Source of the DNA: Dechloromonas denitrificans
GTDB lineage: Bacteria > Pseudomonadota > Gammaproteobacteria > Burkholderiales > Rhodocyclaceae
Length of the DNA: 64,000 nt
Assembly: GCF_020510665.1 (NCBI RefSeq)
Contig: NZ_CP075187.1
Location: forward strand, 1,880,501-1,944,500
Direction of reading: 5' to 3'
The notes under the pieces were generated by a model. That model saw only the letters and a program-made list of their open reading frames with translations, was not told where the DNA came from and did not search any database. Below, one piece after another: positions 1-10,603 of the stretch. The stretch's first letter is position 1. Each line of letters starts with the position of its first letter. A program made the position numbers and the translations under genes.

Positions 1-2
1 GC

Positions 3-1163
<1,161 letters not shown>

Positions 1164-1175
1164 AAAGCCCCACCC

Positions 1176-1210
1176 GCATCCGCTGGCCCGTGTCAGCGGA
1201 TGCATTTGCT
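1176..1210 (+). terminator. Putative terminator of tex
   Basis: A 10-bp perfect stem GCATCCGCTG/CAGCGGATGC with an 8-base loop begins 12 bases after the tex stop. The following sequence is only moderately T-rich (ATTTGCTT), so efficiency is uncertain. Confidence 0.5.
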
Positions 1211-1268
1211 TACACTTTCTGACCACCTGCTAACAGACAGCCGGCCGATCAGAACGTAAACTTGGCGG

Positions 1269-2615
1269 ATGACGATTCAGTTCAGCCGCATCATGAAACA
1301 TCCCCTGCTTGCTCTTGCTCTGGCGCCACTCGGTTTGTGGGCCGCTTTTGTCTTGCCTGACACCCTGGCCAGCAACCCCGGTTTCTGGGACTGGCGGCGA
1401 ACGTTGGTCATTCTCTCCGGTATTTTCTCGCTCTGGTGGATGAGCGCCGGCATCCTGTTGGCCGGACGGCCAGGCTGGCTGGAACGCCGTTTTGGCGGGC
1501 TCGATAAGATTTACCGCCTGCATCGCAACATCGGGATCGGCGCTGGCGTCTTCGTCTTCATGCACTGGATGCTTGAATGGCTGCCCAAGAAACTGTCCCG
1601 CCTGGGCTGGTTGCCGGAACGAGTGCGTGGCCCGAAAGGACCGAAAGACTGGTGGATCAGCCTGGCCAAGGATGTCGGCGAATGGGCCGGCTACATCCTG
1701 TTGGCCATGGTGGTGATCGCCCTGATCCGGCGTATTCCCTATCGCTGGTTTCGCCTGCTGCACAAAGGATTCGGCGCTGTTTTCGTGGCTGGCACATTCC
1801 ACGGTCTACTGCTCATGCCGGGCAATTTCTGGCAACAGCCGCTCGGCTGGCTGACCGCACTGCTCGCCGCCGCCGGCCTGATCCCGGCCCTGCTTTCCCT
1901 GGCCAACCGGATTGGCCGGCATCGCCAATACCCGGCACGGATTGAAAGCCTGCAACGACACGCGGACCACGTGCTTGAACTGGTCTGCCGGCCGCACAAG
2001 GGCTGGCCCGGACATGCCGCCGGACAGTTTCTGTTCATTGACTTTGGTCGCCCCGGCGAAGGGGCTCACCCCTTCACCATCGCCTCGGCCTGGGATCCGC
2101 AACAAGGAACGCTGACCCTGGCGATCAAGGAACTGGGCGACCTGACCAGGCAACTGCCGCACCTGCTCGAACCGGGACAGGCGGTCAGACTCGAAGGCCC
2201 GTACGGTCAATTCGATTTTGGCCTTGCCGAACCGGTCGACCGCGACAAGGCCGGTCATCCGCAAATATGGGTCGCCGGCGGCATCGGCATCACGCCCTTC
2301 CTTGCCCGCATGGAAGTCCTGGCCAAACAGGCCGCAGCCCGGCCCGAAATCGATCTTTTCTACTGCAGTCGACAAGCCGGCGGTTTTCCGGACAATCTCG
2401 AAGCACGCTGCCAGGCCGCCGGCGTTCGCCTGCACCATCAACTGACCAGCCGCGATGGTCCACTGGCTGCCAGCGAAATCACCCATCGACTGAAAAGCGG
2501 CAGCAGCGTCTGGTTCTGCGGCCCAGCCGATTGGGGCAAGGCCCTCGAAAAAACCTTGAAGTCAGCCGGTTTGCCAACCCCGGCCTTTCATCGCGAAGCC
2601 TTCGAATTTCGCTAA
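1269..2615 (+). CDS. Ferric-reductase-like membrane flavocytochrome
   Basis: This 448-residue protein has an N-terminal membrane half with several hydrophobic helices and two histidine pairs, H85/H99 and H165/H178. Their spacing of 13-14 fits bis-heme coordination in ferric-reductase-like transmembrane domains. The C-terminal half is a ferredoxin-reductase-type module with an FAD motif HPFT (267-270) and an NAD(P)-binding loop GGIGITPF (about 337-344). The predicted role is electron transfer from NAD(P)H through FAD and heme across the inner membrane to ferric iron or another acceptor. The substrate cannot be told from sequence. It stands alone between tex and the ArsC-like gene. ATG at 1269 is used; ATG at 1293 is an alternative. 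Confidence 0.85.
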   Translation: MTIQFSRIMKHPLLALALAPLGLWAAFVLPDTLASNPGFWDWRRTLVILSGIFSLWWMSAGILLAGRPGWLERRFGGLDKIYRLHRNIGIGAGVFVFMHWMLEWLPKKLSRLGWLPERVRGPKGPKDWWISLAKDVGEWAGYILLAMVVIALIRRIPYRWFRLLHKGFGAVFVAGTFHGLLLMPGNFWQQPLGWLTALLAAAGLIPALLSLANRIGRHRQYPARIESLQRHADHVLELVCRPHKGWPGHAAGQFLFIDFGRPGEGAHPFTIASAWDPQQGTLTLAIKELGDLTRQLPHLLEPGQAVRLEGPYGQFDFGLAEPVDRDKAGHPQIWVAGGIGITPFLARMEVLAKQAAARPEIDLFYCSRQAGGFPDNLEARCQAAGVRLHHQLTSRDGPLAASEITHRLKSGSSVWFCGPADWGKALEKTLKSAGLPTPAFHREAFEFR

Positions 2616-2690
2616 AAAGTCCCCCGCCGACTACCCAGAGAAATTCACCGGGCTGATATGATTGCTGCTTTGCAACAAGCATCGGCAGCA

Positions 2691-3035
2691 ATGACAAAGG
2701 TATTCGGCATCAAGAACTGCGACACCATGAAAAAAGCCTTCGCCTGGCTGGGCGAACAAGGTGTTGCCTATGAATTCATCGACTACAAGAAAGCCGGCGT
2801 GGCCGAGGCTCACCTGCCCGACTGGAGCGCTCGTGCCGGTTGGCAGAAACTGCTCAACACACGTGGCCTGATGTGGCGAAAACTGAGCGAGGAAGAACGC
2901 GCCGATGTCGATGAAACCAAGGCCCTCAGCCTGATGGCCCAATACCCCAGCCTGATCAAGCGCCCGGTGCTCGACACCGGCAAAACCTTGCTGGTCGGTT
3001 TTGATCCGGCCCGTTACGAAGAGGTACTGAAATGA
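2691..3035 (+). CDS. ArsC/Spx-family protein (YffB-like)
   Basis: This 114-residue protein begins MTKVFGIKNCDTMKKA and carries LLNTRGLMWRKL and IKRPVL, the signature segments of the ArsC/Spx-fold YffB group. Only one cysteine (C10) sits in the glutaredoxin-like active-site loop, and the C-x5-R arsenate reductase context is not obvious, so arsenate reduction should not be assumed. An upstream in-frame ATG at 2658 exists, but 2691 aligns the N-terminus with the known family. The stop overlaps the hslO start (ATGA), implying co-transcription and translational coupling with the Hsp33 chaperone gene. Confidence 0.85.
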   Translation: MTKVFGIKNCDTMKKAFAWLGEQGVAYEFIDYKKAGVAEAHLPDWSARAGWQKLLNTRGLMWRKLSEEERADVDETKALSLMAQYPSLIKRPVLDTGKTLLVGFDPARYEEVLK

Positions 3036-3913
3036 GCGAAAGCACCATCCGCCGCTTTATTTTCGAGCATCTCGATATCCGTGGTGCGGTTGTTCATCTC
3101 GGTGATTCCTGGCAACAAATGCAGGTTGACCGCAACTACCAGCCGACTGTCGCCCAACTGCTTGGCGAACTGGCGGCTGTCACGGCGCTGATTGCCGGCC
3201 AGCTCAAGCAACCGGGTCGCCTGACGCTGCAACTGCGCGGCAACGGTCCGATCCAGTCGCTGATCATGGATTGCAACGAACAACTCCAGATGCGCGGCAT
3301 GGCCCGCAGCAACCCGGTCGTTCTGCCGGCCCCGGTGCCGGTCCTGCTTGGCGCCGACCAAGGGGGCAAGCTAATGATGAGCCTGGATATGCCGAATGCC
3401 CGCCAGCCTTACCAGAGCTTCGTGCCGCTCGAAGGCAACAGCATCGGCGAGATTTTCGAGCATTACCTCGAACAATCGGAGCAGCAGCCGTCACGCCTGT
3501 TCGTCACGGCCGGCCCGAATGCCGCAGCCTGCCTCTTCCTGCAGAAGATGCCGCAAGCCGACAATCACGATCCGGACGGTTGGAATCGGATCAGCCACAT
3601 GGCCAGCACGGTCAAACCTGCCGAACTGCTCGAACTCGATGCCGAAGCCCTGCTCACCCGCCTCTTCCATGAAGATACGGCCGATCACGGCGTACGCGTC
3701 TATGACCCACAGCCCATCGTCTATCACTGCCCGGAAGACTGGGACAAGGTACGCGACATGGTCATCAGCCTGGGTCGGGCCGATACCGAATCGATTCTCG
3801 AAGAACATGGTGAAATCCTGATCCGCGACGATATTTGCAACCGCGAATACCGTTTCACCGCGGACGATGTCGCCGAACTTTTCGCCAAAACCACCGGACA
3901 GGCACTGCATTGA
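3032..3913 (+). CDS. hslO: Hsp33-family redox chaperone with degenerate zinc site
   Basis: This 293-residue protein matches the Hsp33 family over its length: N-terminal fold to about residue 180, linker, then C-terminal redox-switch region with SILEEHGEI and DICNREYRF. Hsp33 normally binds zinc through a CxC and a CxxC pair and activates when these are oxidised. Here only C233 and C269 remain; the partner positions read E235 (HCPED) and D266 (RDDIC). The canonical four-cysteine zinc switch is therefore not intact. It may still hold unfolded proteins, or be regulated by a single disulfide. It overlaps the preceding YffB-like gene by 4 bases and the following kinase gene by 4 bases (TTGA). Confidence 0.9.
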   Translation: MSESTIRRFIFEHLDIRGAVVHLGDSWQQMQVDRNYQPTVAQLLGELAAVTALIAGQLKQPGRLTLQLRGNGPIQSLIMDCNEQLQMRGMARSNPVVLPAPVPVLLGADQGGKLMMSLDMPNARQPYQSFVPLEGNSIGEIFEHYLEQSEQQPSRLFVTAGPNAAACLFLQKMPQADNHDPDGWNRISHMASTVKPAELLELDAEALLTRLFHEDTADHGVRVYDPQPIVYHCPEDWDKVRDMVISLGRADTESILEEHGEILIRDDICNREYRFTADDVAELFAKTTGQALH

Positions 3914-5268
3914 AACCATCCATCGACATTTTCTTTCTTGGTCGTCAGGTAGAACTGCTCTACCGCAACGTACGGCTGGGCCAGATCATGTCGGTGATCA
4001 ATGCCGGTTTTCTGATCTGGGTCGCCCACGATATCTTCGGCTCCCCCGCGCTGCTGGCCTGGTGGGTTGCAGCCGTACTCGTCGCCGGGCTGCGCGTTGC
4101 ACTGGCCACCCGGCATGCCCGGCTCGATGATGCGCAACGCCAGAAACAAGCAGTTCGCTGGCAGTATCGGGCGCGAGTCGGCGCCATGGCCAGCGGCTTG
4201 ACCTGGAGCGTTGGCGCCTTGCTGTTGATGATCGACAGCGATACCACCCTGCAGTTATTCACTGCCTTCGTCATGGCCGGCATGGTGGCCGGTGCTGTCC
4301 CCGTTCTCGCTGCCGACAAAATTGCCTTCCGGCTCTATGCCTGGCCGATCATCCTTGCCGTGGCCATCGCCTCGCTGGGTATGGATTTGTTGCACATTGC
4401 CTTCAGCATGATGACTTTTCTCTTCCTGCTGATTGCCACGCGCAGTGCCGACTATTTCTACGCCACGCTGCATGACAGTTTCCGGCTCGAACACGAAAAG
4501 GATCAACTGCTCGAGCACCTGGAACAAGCCCGCCGGCAGTCCGAATTGTCAAACCGGGCAAAAACCGAGTTTCTGGCCAATATCAGTCATGAGCTTCGGA
4601 CACCGATGAACGGCATCATCGGCCTGGGCGAATTGCTCAGTCTTGAGACGTTGACCGCGGAACAGCATGAGCTCCTGGTTCCCTTGCGTCGCTCCAGCGA
4701 CGAATTGCTGCGCCTGATCAACAACCTGATCGAACTTTCAGCCCTTGAGGCCGGGCAGATCAGCCTGTCCCCGGCACCGTTTGCCGTGATCGAAATGTTG
4801 CGCGCCCTGCTCGACAACCAGCAACGCGCGGCCCAAGCCAAGGGACTGAAACTGGTCGAGGAAGACGATCCGCGGCTGCCGAGCCTGCTGATCGGCGATA
4901 TCGACCGCCTGCGCCAGATATTCACGCATCTGGTCGGCAACGCCATCAAATTTACCGAACACGGCCAAATCACCATTTCGGCACAAATCGAATCATCGAA
5001 CGACGATGCGCTGACCATTCGTTTTTGTGTCAGCGACACCGGGCCGGGCATTGCTGCCGACAAACTCCGCCTGCTCGATGGCGTGCTTGTCCAGACCGAC
5101 GGCAGCGCCATGCGCCGTCATGGTGGGATCGGTGTCGGACTACCGATTGCCCGCAAACTGATTGAGCTGATGGGCGGCAGACTCGATATTGAAAGCACGG
5201 TCGGCATCGGCAGCCGCTTCAGTTTCAGCCTGCCATTTGTTCGCCCACTCAGCGACTCTCAGCTCTGA
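3910..5268 (+). CDS. Membrane sensor histidine kinase
   Basis: The start is taken as TTG at 3910, overlapping the hslO stop as TTGA, with GGACAGG upstream; ATG at 3988 is an alternative. The 452-residue product has an N-terminal block of about five to six hydrophobic segments, a short coiled linker, a HisKA domain with the phospho-acceptor in ISHELRTPMNG (H227), and a HATPase domain with N-box VGNAIKF, DTGPGIA and GGIGVGLPIA. No receiver or extracytoplasmic sensor domain is present, so sensing is probably within the membrane. No partner response regulator is adjacent; it is an orphan kinase tied to hslO by overlap. It converges with the aminotransferase gene, overlapping it by 20 bases. Confidence 0.87.
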   Translation: MKPSIDIFFLGRQVELLYRNVRLGQIMSVINAGFLIWVAHDIFGSPALLAWWVAAVLVAGLRVALATRHARLDDAQRQKQAVRWQYRARVGAMASGLTWSVGALLLMIDSDTTLQLFTAFVMAGMVAGAVPVLAADKIAFRLYAWPIILAVAIASLGMDLLHIAFSMMTFLFLLIATRSADYFYATLHDSFRLEHEKDQLLEHLEQARRQSELSNRAKTEFLANISHELRTPMNGIIGLGELLSLETLTAEQHELLVPLRRSSDELLRLINNLIELSALEAGQISLSPAPFAVIEMLRALLDNQQRAAQAKGLKLVEEDDPRLPSLLIGDIDRLRQIFTHLVGNAIKFTEHGQITISAQIESSNDDALTIRFCVSDTGPGIAADKLRLLDGVLVQTDGSAMRRHGGIGVGLPIARKLIELMGGRLDIESTVGIGSRFSFSLPFVRPLSDSQL

Positions 5269-6439
5269 CAGCCCTCAGCTGGCGAGCCGTTTCCTCTTTC
5301 AGCAATTCGGCCAGCAGGGCCAGACCGCGCTCTGCATCAGCTTCACTGGCATGACTGAAGTTCAGGCGCAAGGTACTACGGGCTGACGCTGCATCGGCAA
5401 AAAATGCTTCGCCCGGCATGAAAGCGACGCCGCGCTCGATCGCTGCGGTCAACAGCTGGCGCGTGTCGATTTTCGCTTTCAGTTCCAACCAGAAGAACAG
5501 GCCGCCCGGCGGAATTTCCCAATCGGCCAATCCGGCAAAATGCTGTGCCAGCGCACAGGCAAATGCATCGCGCCGACGTCGGTAGGTGTCGACCAGCCCC
5601 GCTGTTCTGGTCGTGCGCTCGGGACTGCGCAATTGTTCGAGCACCAGCCACTGGCTGAGTCGGTTGCTGTGCAGATCGGCGGCCTGCTTGAGCCGCACCA
5701 GATAGGGCAGCAAATCCGGCGAAGCAACCAGGTAACCGAGACGCAACCCCGGTGCCAGGCTTTTCGAGAATGAGCCCTGATAAACCCATGAGGCACGTTT
5801 CAGCCGGGCGCAAACCGGCGTCCGGTCACAATCGTCAAACACCAGGTCACGATAGGGATCGTCTTCGAACAAGGGCACCTGCAAGGCATCGCAGGCAGCC
5901 GCCAGATTGTCCCGCTCGGCGGTGCTGTAACAATGCCCGGTCGGGTTCTGGAAGGTCGGAATGGCGTAGGCAAAAGCCGGACGGTTTTGGCTCGACAAAC
6001 CGGCCTGTGGCAACTTGGCATCCAGCTCGGAAAAACTCGCCCCGAAGTAGCGGAAAACCTGCAAGGCCGCGAGATAGGTCGGCGATTCAACAGCCACCGG
6101 CGTACCGGCATCGATGAACAGCTTGGCGACCAGATCGATCCCCTGCTGCGAGCCGGAAAGAATGATGACCTGGGCCGGATCGCAGCGCAGGCCGCGTTCA
6201 TTCAACTCGTCGGCAACGCGCTCGCGCAAGGCTGTATCGCCTTCGCTGGCCCCGTATTGCAAGCTGGTGATCGGCATCCCATCGAGCGTGAGTTCGGGAA
6301 AGGTGTCAGCCGATGGCAAACCACCGGCAAACGAAATCATGCCGGGCCGCTCGATGACGGCGAGTATTTCGCGGATCGGTGATGGATGCAGATCGGCAAT
6401 ACGCTGGGAAAAACGGGGATTTTGATTGGCTAGGCTCAT
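5249..6439 (-). CDS. PLP-dependent class I/II aminotransferase
   Basis: This 396-residue protein has the fold-type I aminotransferase pattern: FAGGLPSADTFP near the N-terminus, the cofactor region FEDDPYRDLVFDD, and the Schiff-base lysine in GSFSKSLAPGLRLGY (about K226). It resembles the 2-aminoadipate/aromatic-type transaminases related to MocR C-terminal domains but has no DNA-binding domain. The substrate is not determinable. ATG at 6439 is used; a TTG 12 bases upstream is in frame. It is divergent from a MarR regulator, and two identical-arm palindromes lie in the shared promoter region, so it is probably that regulator's target. Confidence 0.88.
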   Translation of the reverse strand: MSLANQNPRFSQRIADLHPSPIREILAVIERPGMISFAGGLPSADTFPELTLDGMPITSLQYGASEGDTALRERVADELNERGLRCDPAQVIILSGSQQGIDLVAKLFIDAGTPVAVESPTYLAALQVFRYFGASFSELDAKLPQAGLSSQNRPAFAYAIPTFQNPTGHCYSTAERDNLAAACDALQVPLFEDDPYRDLVFDDCDRTPVCARLKRASWVYQGSFSKSLAPGLRLGYLVASPDLLPYLVRLKQAADLHSNRLSQWLVLEQLRSPERTTRTAGLVDTYRRRRDAFACALAQHFAGLADWEIPPGGLFFWLELKAKIDTRQLLTAAIERGVAFMPGEAFFADAASARSTLRLNFSHASEADAERGLALLAELLKEETARQLRAVRAESR

Positions 6440-6444
6440 GTTTA

Positions 6445-6463
6445 ATGTCAATGTTGTTGACCT
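6445..6463. promoter_or_regulatory. Candidate MarR operator, site 1
   Basis: The sequence reads ATGTCAA-N5-TTGACCT with inner palindrome GTCAA-TGTTG-TTGAC. It lies just upstream of the aminotransferase ATG and downstream of its predicted promoter, where a bound repressor would block elongation. Its arms match site 2 exactly. MarR binding is inferred from the neighbouring gene. Confidence 0.6.
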
Positions 6464-6469
6464 ATCGAC

Positions 6470-6498
6470 AGCTTAGGCAAACCCCACTACCATGTCAA
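6470..6498 (-). promoter_or_regulatory. Predicted sigma-70 promoter of the aminotransferase gene
   Basis: On the minus strand a perfect -35 TTGACA (6493-6498) is followed after 17 bases by TAAGCT (6470-6475), a weak -10. The -35 box lies inside operator site 2, consistent with repression by the divergent MarR protein. Confidence 0.5.
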
Positions 6499-6510
6499 TA
6501 TGGTTGACCT
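6492..6510. promoter_or_regulatory. Candidate MarR operator, site 2
   Basis: ATGTCAA-N5-TTGACCT again, inner palindrome GTCAA-TATGG-TTGAC. It overlaps both the -35 box of the aminotransferase promoter and the ATG (6500) of the MarR gene, giving a simple means of autorepression and target repression. The centre-to-centre distance to site 1 is 47 bp. Confidence 0.6.
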
Positions 6511-6934
6511 AAATAACATCGATGGACTGCGCAACGCCGCCGAGCAGTTCTTCTTCGCCTACCGTGCTTTTACCTCGCAGCCGGATCAACTGCTGGCGCA
6601 GCGCGGGCTGGGTCGGGTACATCACCGGATACTGTATTTTGTCGGGCGCCACCCGAAAACATCGGTCAATACCCTGCTCGGCATCCTCGGCGTATCGAAA
6701 CAGGCACTCAACGGGCCATTGCGCCAACTGATCGCATCGGCGCTGGTCAGCGTAGACCTGGCCGAGCATGACCGCCGGGTCAAGCAATTGACGCTGACCG
6801 ATGCCGGGATCGCGCTGGAAGAGGAATTGACCGGCATCCAGGCCCGCCACCTTGCGGCGGCCTTTTCTGCCGCGGGCGACGAGGCTGCCCAGGGTTGGCT
6901 GAAAGTCATGGCCGCCATCCCGGAAAAGGTTTGA
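6500..6934 (+). CDS. MarR-family transcriptional regulator
   Basis: This 144-residue protein has the MarR winged-helix layout: an N-terminal dimerisation helix, a recognition region with TLLGILGVSKQALNGPLRQL (about residues 58-77), a wing with DRRVKQLTLTDAG, and C-terminal helices. Its ATG is embedded in operator site 2 and no clear ribosome-binding site precedes it, so the mRNA may be leaderless or translation weak. By position it likely represses itself and the divergent aminotransferase gene. The ligand is unknown. Confidence 0.88.
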   Translation: MVDLNNIDGLRNAAEQFFFAYRAFTSQPDQLLAQRGLGRVHHRILYFVGRHPKTSVNTLLGILGVSKQALNGPLRQLIASALVSVDLAEHDRRVKQLTLTDAGIALEEELTGIQARHLAAAFSAAGDEAAQGWLKVMAAIPEKV

Positions 6935-6964
6935 ACCGGCAGGCATCGCCCGCCGTGCTGCGTT

Positions 6965-8374
6965 TTAGAGAATCTTGCCCGGATTCATCAGGTTGCGCGG
7001 GTCAAGCGCCTGCTTGATCGAGCGCATCATGGCCATTTCGACCGGACTCTTGTAACGCAGCAGTTCATCGCGCTTCAACTGGCCGATCCCGTGCTCCGCC
7101 GAAATCGAACCATTCAGCGCGTCGACCGTGTCATGCACGATGCGATTGACCTGCGGCTGGCTGGCAATGAAAGCCGTATTTTCCTGCGCATCGGGTTTCG
7201 ACAGGTTGTAATGCAGGTTGCCGTCACCGACATGCCCGAAGGCCACGATGCGGATTGCGGGAAACGCTTCAAGCAGCGCCGCATCGGCCAAGGCGAGAAA
7301 TTCCGGGATACGTGAAACCGGCACCGAAACATCGTGCTTGATACTCACCCCCTCGATTTTCTGTGCCTCCGAAATATTTTCACGCAAGGCCCACAATTTC
7401 CTCGCCTGCGTTTCGCTCTGCGCCAGCACGGCATCGCTGATCGCTGCAGCCTCAAGCATCTCGCCCAGCCAGGCTTCGACCGAAGCCGGTGCTGCATCGG
7501 CAAACTCGGCCAGCACATACCAGGGCGAACCGGCAATTGGTCGCTGCGCATCGGGAATATGTTTCAGGACCAGCCCCAGCGCCTCTTCCGAAATCAGTTC
7601 GAAAGCCGTCAATTGCGCATCGAATCGCGATTTTGCTGCATTCAGCAGGTCGACCGCGGCAGCCGGCGAAGCCAGGCAGATGAAACTGGTCGTCAGGCTG
7701 CGCGGCAATGGGTAAAGCTTGAGCACAGCCGCCGTAATAATGCCCAGCGTTCCTTCGGCACCGATGAAAAGGTGTTTCAGGTCGTAGCCGGTATTGTCTT
7801 TGCGCAGGCCGCGCAGGCCACCCCACAATTCGCCGTTGGGCAGCACGACTTCAAGACCGAGCGTCAGTTCGCGCGTATTGCCATAGCGCAAGACCTGAAC
7901 GCCGCCGGCATTGGTCGACAAGTTGCCGCCAATCTGGCAAGTACCTTCCGACGCCAGAGCCAGCGGGAACAGCCGGCCAGCAGCGCGAGCGGCTTCCTGG
8001 ACTGCCGCCAGCGTACAGCCGGCCTGAACCGAAATGGTGTGATTGGCAGGGTCGACCGCGAGAATGCGGTTCAAGCGCCCCAGGCTGATGACGATGGCCA
8101 AGCCCGCATCATCGGCCGTCGCCGCACCACACAGGCTGGTATTGCCGCCCTGAGGCACGACCGGAACCCCGGCTTCGGCACACGCCTTGACCACGGCAGC
8201 TACTTCAGCACTGTTCGCCGGGCGCACCACGCAGTGCGCCGCACCATGAAACCGCCCCCGCCAATCCGTCACGAAGGGGGCAATCTCAGCCGGATCGGTC
8301 AGGACATGCTGTGCCCCGACCACTTCGGCCAGATGCGCAACCAGCCGTTCAGACAGGCTGGGCGAAGAGGTCAT
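6965..8374 (-). CDS. FAD-linked oxidase (D-lactate / 2-hydroxy-acid dehydrogenase type)
   Basis: This 469-residue protein has an FAD_binding_4 domain ([15 protein letters not shown], then [20 protein letters not shown]) and a C-terminal FAD-oxidase domain with [10 protein letters not shown] and [12 protein letters not shown]. These are hallmarks of the GlcD / D-lactate dehydrogenase / D-2-hydroxyglutarate dehydrogenase family. It oxidises a 2-hydroxy acid and passes electrons to a cytochrome or flavoprotein acceptor; the substrate cannot be assigned. It starts at ATG 8374, inside the last 26 bases of rimO, so it is translationally linked to that gene. Confidence 0.87.
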   Translation of the reverse strand: MTSSPSLSERLVAHLAEVVGAQHVLTDPAEIAPFVTDWRGRFHGAAHCVVRPANSAEVAAVVKACAEAGVPVVPQGGNTSLCGAATADDAGLAIVISLGRLNRILAVDPANHTISVQAGCTLAAVQEAARAAGRLFPLALASEGTCQIGGNLSTNAGGVQVLRYGNTRELTLGLEVVLPNGELWGGLRGLRKDNTGYDLKHLFIGAEGTLGIITAAVLKLYPLPRSLTTSFICLASPAAAVDLLNAAKSRFDAQLTAFELISEEALGLVLKHIPDAQRPIAGSPWYVLAEFADAAPASVEAWLGEMLEAAAISDAVLAQSETQARKLWALRENISEAQKIEGVSIKHDVSVPVSRIPEFLALADAALLEAFPAIRIVAFGHVGDGNLHYNLSKPDAQENTAFIASQPQVNRIVHDTVDALNGSISAEHGIGQLKRDELLRYKSPVEMAMMRSIKQALDPRNLMNPGKIL

Positions 8375-9671
8375 GGTGGTCGGCGTCGACAACCTTCACT
8401 TGCAGGAAATCGCCCGGCTGGGCATCAAAATAGCCGTCGATGTACACCAGGCCGTCGATTTCCGGTGCATCCGCTTTGGAGCGGGCAATCGTGCCTTCTT
8501 CATCAACCGCATCGACCAGCACCTGGATGGTGGTGTCGATCTTGGCTTCGAGCTTGGCTGCCGAAATGTCTTCCTGAACCTGCATCAGCCAGCGACGGCG
8601 GTCTTCGCGCACGCTTTCCGGCAGGAGCAGGCCGAGTTCGTTGGCCTTGGCTCCCTCGACCGGCGAGTAGGCAAAGGCACCGACGCGATCAAGCTTGGCA
8701 TCTTCGAGGAACTGGATCAGCTGGTCGAAATCCTCTTCCGTTTCACCGGGGAAGCCGGTGATGAAGGTCGAGCGAATGACGATTTCCGGACAAATTTCGC
8801 GCCACTTGGCGATGCGTTCCAGCGTATTCTCAGCCGAGGCCGGACGCTTCATCGCCTTCAGGATTTTCGGGCTGGCGTGCTGGAACGGCACATCGAGGTA
8901 AGGCAGGATCTTGCCTTCGGCCATCAGCGGAATGACATCATCGACCGACGGGTACGGATAAACGTAATGCAGGCGAACCCAGATGCCGAAGCTGGCCAGC
9001 GCCTCGCACAATTCCTTGAGCCGGCTCTTGACCGGCTTGCCGCCCCAGAAGGCGGTGCGGTACTTGAGATCGACGCCATAGGCCGAGGTGTCCTGCGAGA
9101 TGACGAGGATTTCCTTGACGCCGGCGCGGGCCAGATTCTCGGCCTCGGCTAGTACATCGCCAACCGGACGCGATACCAGCGGACCGCGCAGCGACGGGAT
9201 GATGCAGAAAGTGCAGCTATGGTTGCAGCCTTCGGAAATCTTCAAATAGGCAAAGTGATCCGGCGTCAGACGCACACCCTGGGCCGGCACCAGATCACTG
9301 TACGGATCGTGCGGCTTGGGCAGGTGGCTATGTACGTAACCCATCACTTCGTCGGCGGAATGCGGGCCAGTCACGGCGAGCACGGACGGATGGGTGTTCT
9401 GCACGATGTCGCCCTTGGCACCGAGGCAGCCGGTGACAATGACCTTGCCGTTTTCGTTGAGCGCCTCGCCGATGGCGTCGAGTGATTCCTCGACGGCAGC
9501 GTCGATGAATCCACAGGTATTGACGATCACCAGGTCGGAATTCTCGTAGCTCGGCGAGATTTCGTAACCTTCGGCACGCAGCTTGGTCAGGATACGCTCA
9601 GCGTCCGAGCTGGCCTTGGGACAACCCAGGCTAACGAAGCCGACGGTCGGCACTTTTTCGATGTTATGCAT
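8349..9671 (-). CDS. rimO: Ribosomal protein S12 methylthiotransferase
   Basis: RimO adds a methylthio group to an aspartate of ribosomal protein S12. The 440-residue protein has an N-terminal UPF0004 domain with three cluster cysteines (C17, C53, C82), a radical SAM core with CNHSCTFC (C149, C153, C156; CX3CX2C), and a C-terminal TRAM-like domain. Length and motifs match the family. It is the first gene of a two-gene unit with the FAD-linked oxidase, overlapping it by 26 bases. Confidence 0.96.
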   Translation of the reverse strand: MHNIEKVPTVGFVSLGCPKASSDAERILTKLRAEGYEISPSYENSDLVIVNTCGFIDAAVEESLDAIGEALNENGKVIVTGCLGAKGDIVQNTHPSVLAVTGPHSADEVMGYVHSHLPKPHDPYSDLVPAQGVRLTPDHFAYLKISEGCNHSCTFCIIPSLRGPLVSRPVGDVLAEAENLARAGVKEILVISQDTSAYGVDLKYRTAFWGGKPVKSRLKELCEALASFGIWVRLHYVYPYPSVDDVIPLMAEGKILPYLDVPFQHASPKILKAMKRPASAENTLERIAKWREICPEIVIRSTFITGFPGETEEDFDQLIQFLEDAKLDRVGAFAYSPVEGAKANELGLLLPESVREDRRRWLMQVQEDISAAKLEAKIDTTIQVLVDAVDEEGTIARSKADAPEIDGLVYIDGYFDAQPGDFLQVKVVDADHHDLFAQPV

Positions 9672-9777
9672 GCTGTAAAAACCCTATCCGGAAACGCCGG
9701 AATACAAAGGCAGTATTTTAACCCGCCCCTGTATCAAAGCGCCGCCGGTTCGCGTTTCGTCAGCCCGAAGAAACCGA

Positions 9778-10554
9778 CTATTTTTCGACGAAAGCCCGTT
9801 CGATCACGTAATCACCGGCTTCGCCAATATGTCGCGAAATTTCGAAACCGAGCTCGTCGAGCAAAGCTGCCGTGTCTTTCAACATGTCGGGACCACCGCA
9901 GATCATCGCCCGGTCGCTCGCCGGATCGAGCCGATCGATTCCGAGATCGGCGTAGAGCTTGCCGGAACGGATCAGGTCGGTCAGACGGCCATTGTTGCGA
10001 AATTTTTCACGCGTCACGGTCGGGTAATAAACCAGCTTCTCACGCGCCCAGTCGCCGAAGAATTCGTGCTCCTTGATCTCGTGCTCGATGTAGTCGTGAT
10101 AGGCCAGCTCATTGGTCAGGCGCACCCCGTGGATGAGCACGATCTGTTCAAATTTTTCATAGGTTTCCGGATCATGGATCAAGCTCATGAACGGCGCCAG
10201 GCCGGTACCGGTGGCAAACATGAAAAGCCGCTTGCCCGGCTTCAGATCGCGCAGGACCAACGTTCCCGTCGGCTTCTTGCTGACAATGATCGGATCACCC
10301 GGTTGCAGGTGCTGCAGGCGCGAGGTGAGCGGACCATTCGGCACCTTGATGCTGAAAAATTCGAGATGCTCCTCGTGATTGGCGCTGGCAATGCTGTAGG
10401 CACGGGTCAGCGGGCGACCATCGACCTCAAGACCAATCATCACGAACTGGCCGTTGATGAAGCGCAACCCCGGGTCGCGCGTCGTGCGGAACGAAAACAG
10501 CGTGTCGTTCCAGTGATGGACGGAGAGAATTTTTTCGGTAGCAAGTGCGCTCAT
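9778..10554 (-). CDS. fpr: Ferredoxin--NADP reductase
   Basis: This 258-residue flavoprotein has the FAD motif RAYSIASAN and the NADP-binding stretch LFMFATGTGLAPFMSL, and ends YVIERAFVEK, typical of bacterial subclass II ferredoxin/flavodoxin-NADP reductases. It moves electrons between NADPH and ferredoxin or flavodoxin in the cytoplasm, often in oxidative-stress defence and Fe-S assembly. AGGA lies about 8 bases upstream of the ATG. It is divergent from a LysR regulator, the same arrangement as fprA/finR of Pseudomonas. Confidence 0.94.
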   Translation of the reverse strand: MSALATEKILSVHHWNDTLFSFRTTRDPGLRFINGQFVMIGLEVDGRPLTRAYSIASANHEEHLEFFSIKVPNGPLTSRLQHLQPGDPIIVSKKPTGTLVLRDLKPGKRLFMFATGTGLAPFMSLIHDPETYEKFEQIVLIHGVRLTNELAYHDYIEHEIKEHEFFGDWAREKLVYYPTVTREKFRNNGRLTDLIRSGKLYADLGIDRLDPASDRAMICGGPDMLKDTAALLDELGFEISRHIGEAGDYVIERAFVEK

Positions 10555-10603
10555 GATGATGTTCCTGCAGAGAATTGGCTGAACTGGATGATAGGTCTTG
10601 CCT

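Noticed and set aside
2691..3035. Calling the ArsC-family gene an arsenate reductase
   Set aside because: The sequence matches the YffB branch, and no ars genes are near.
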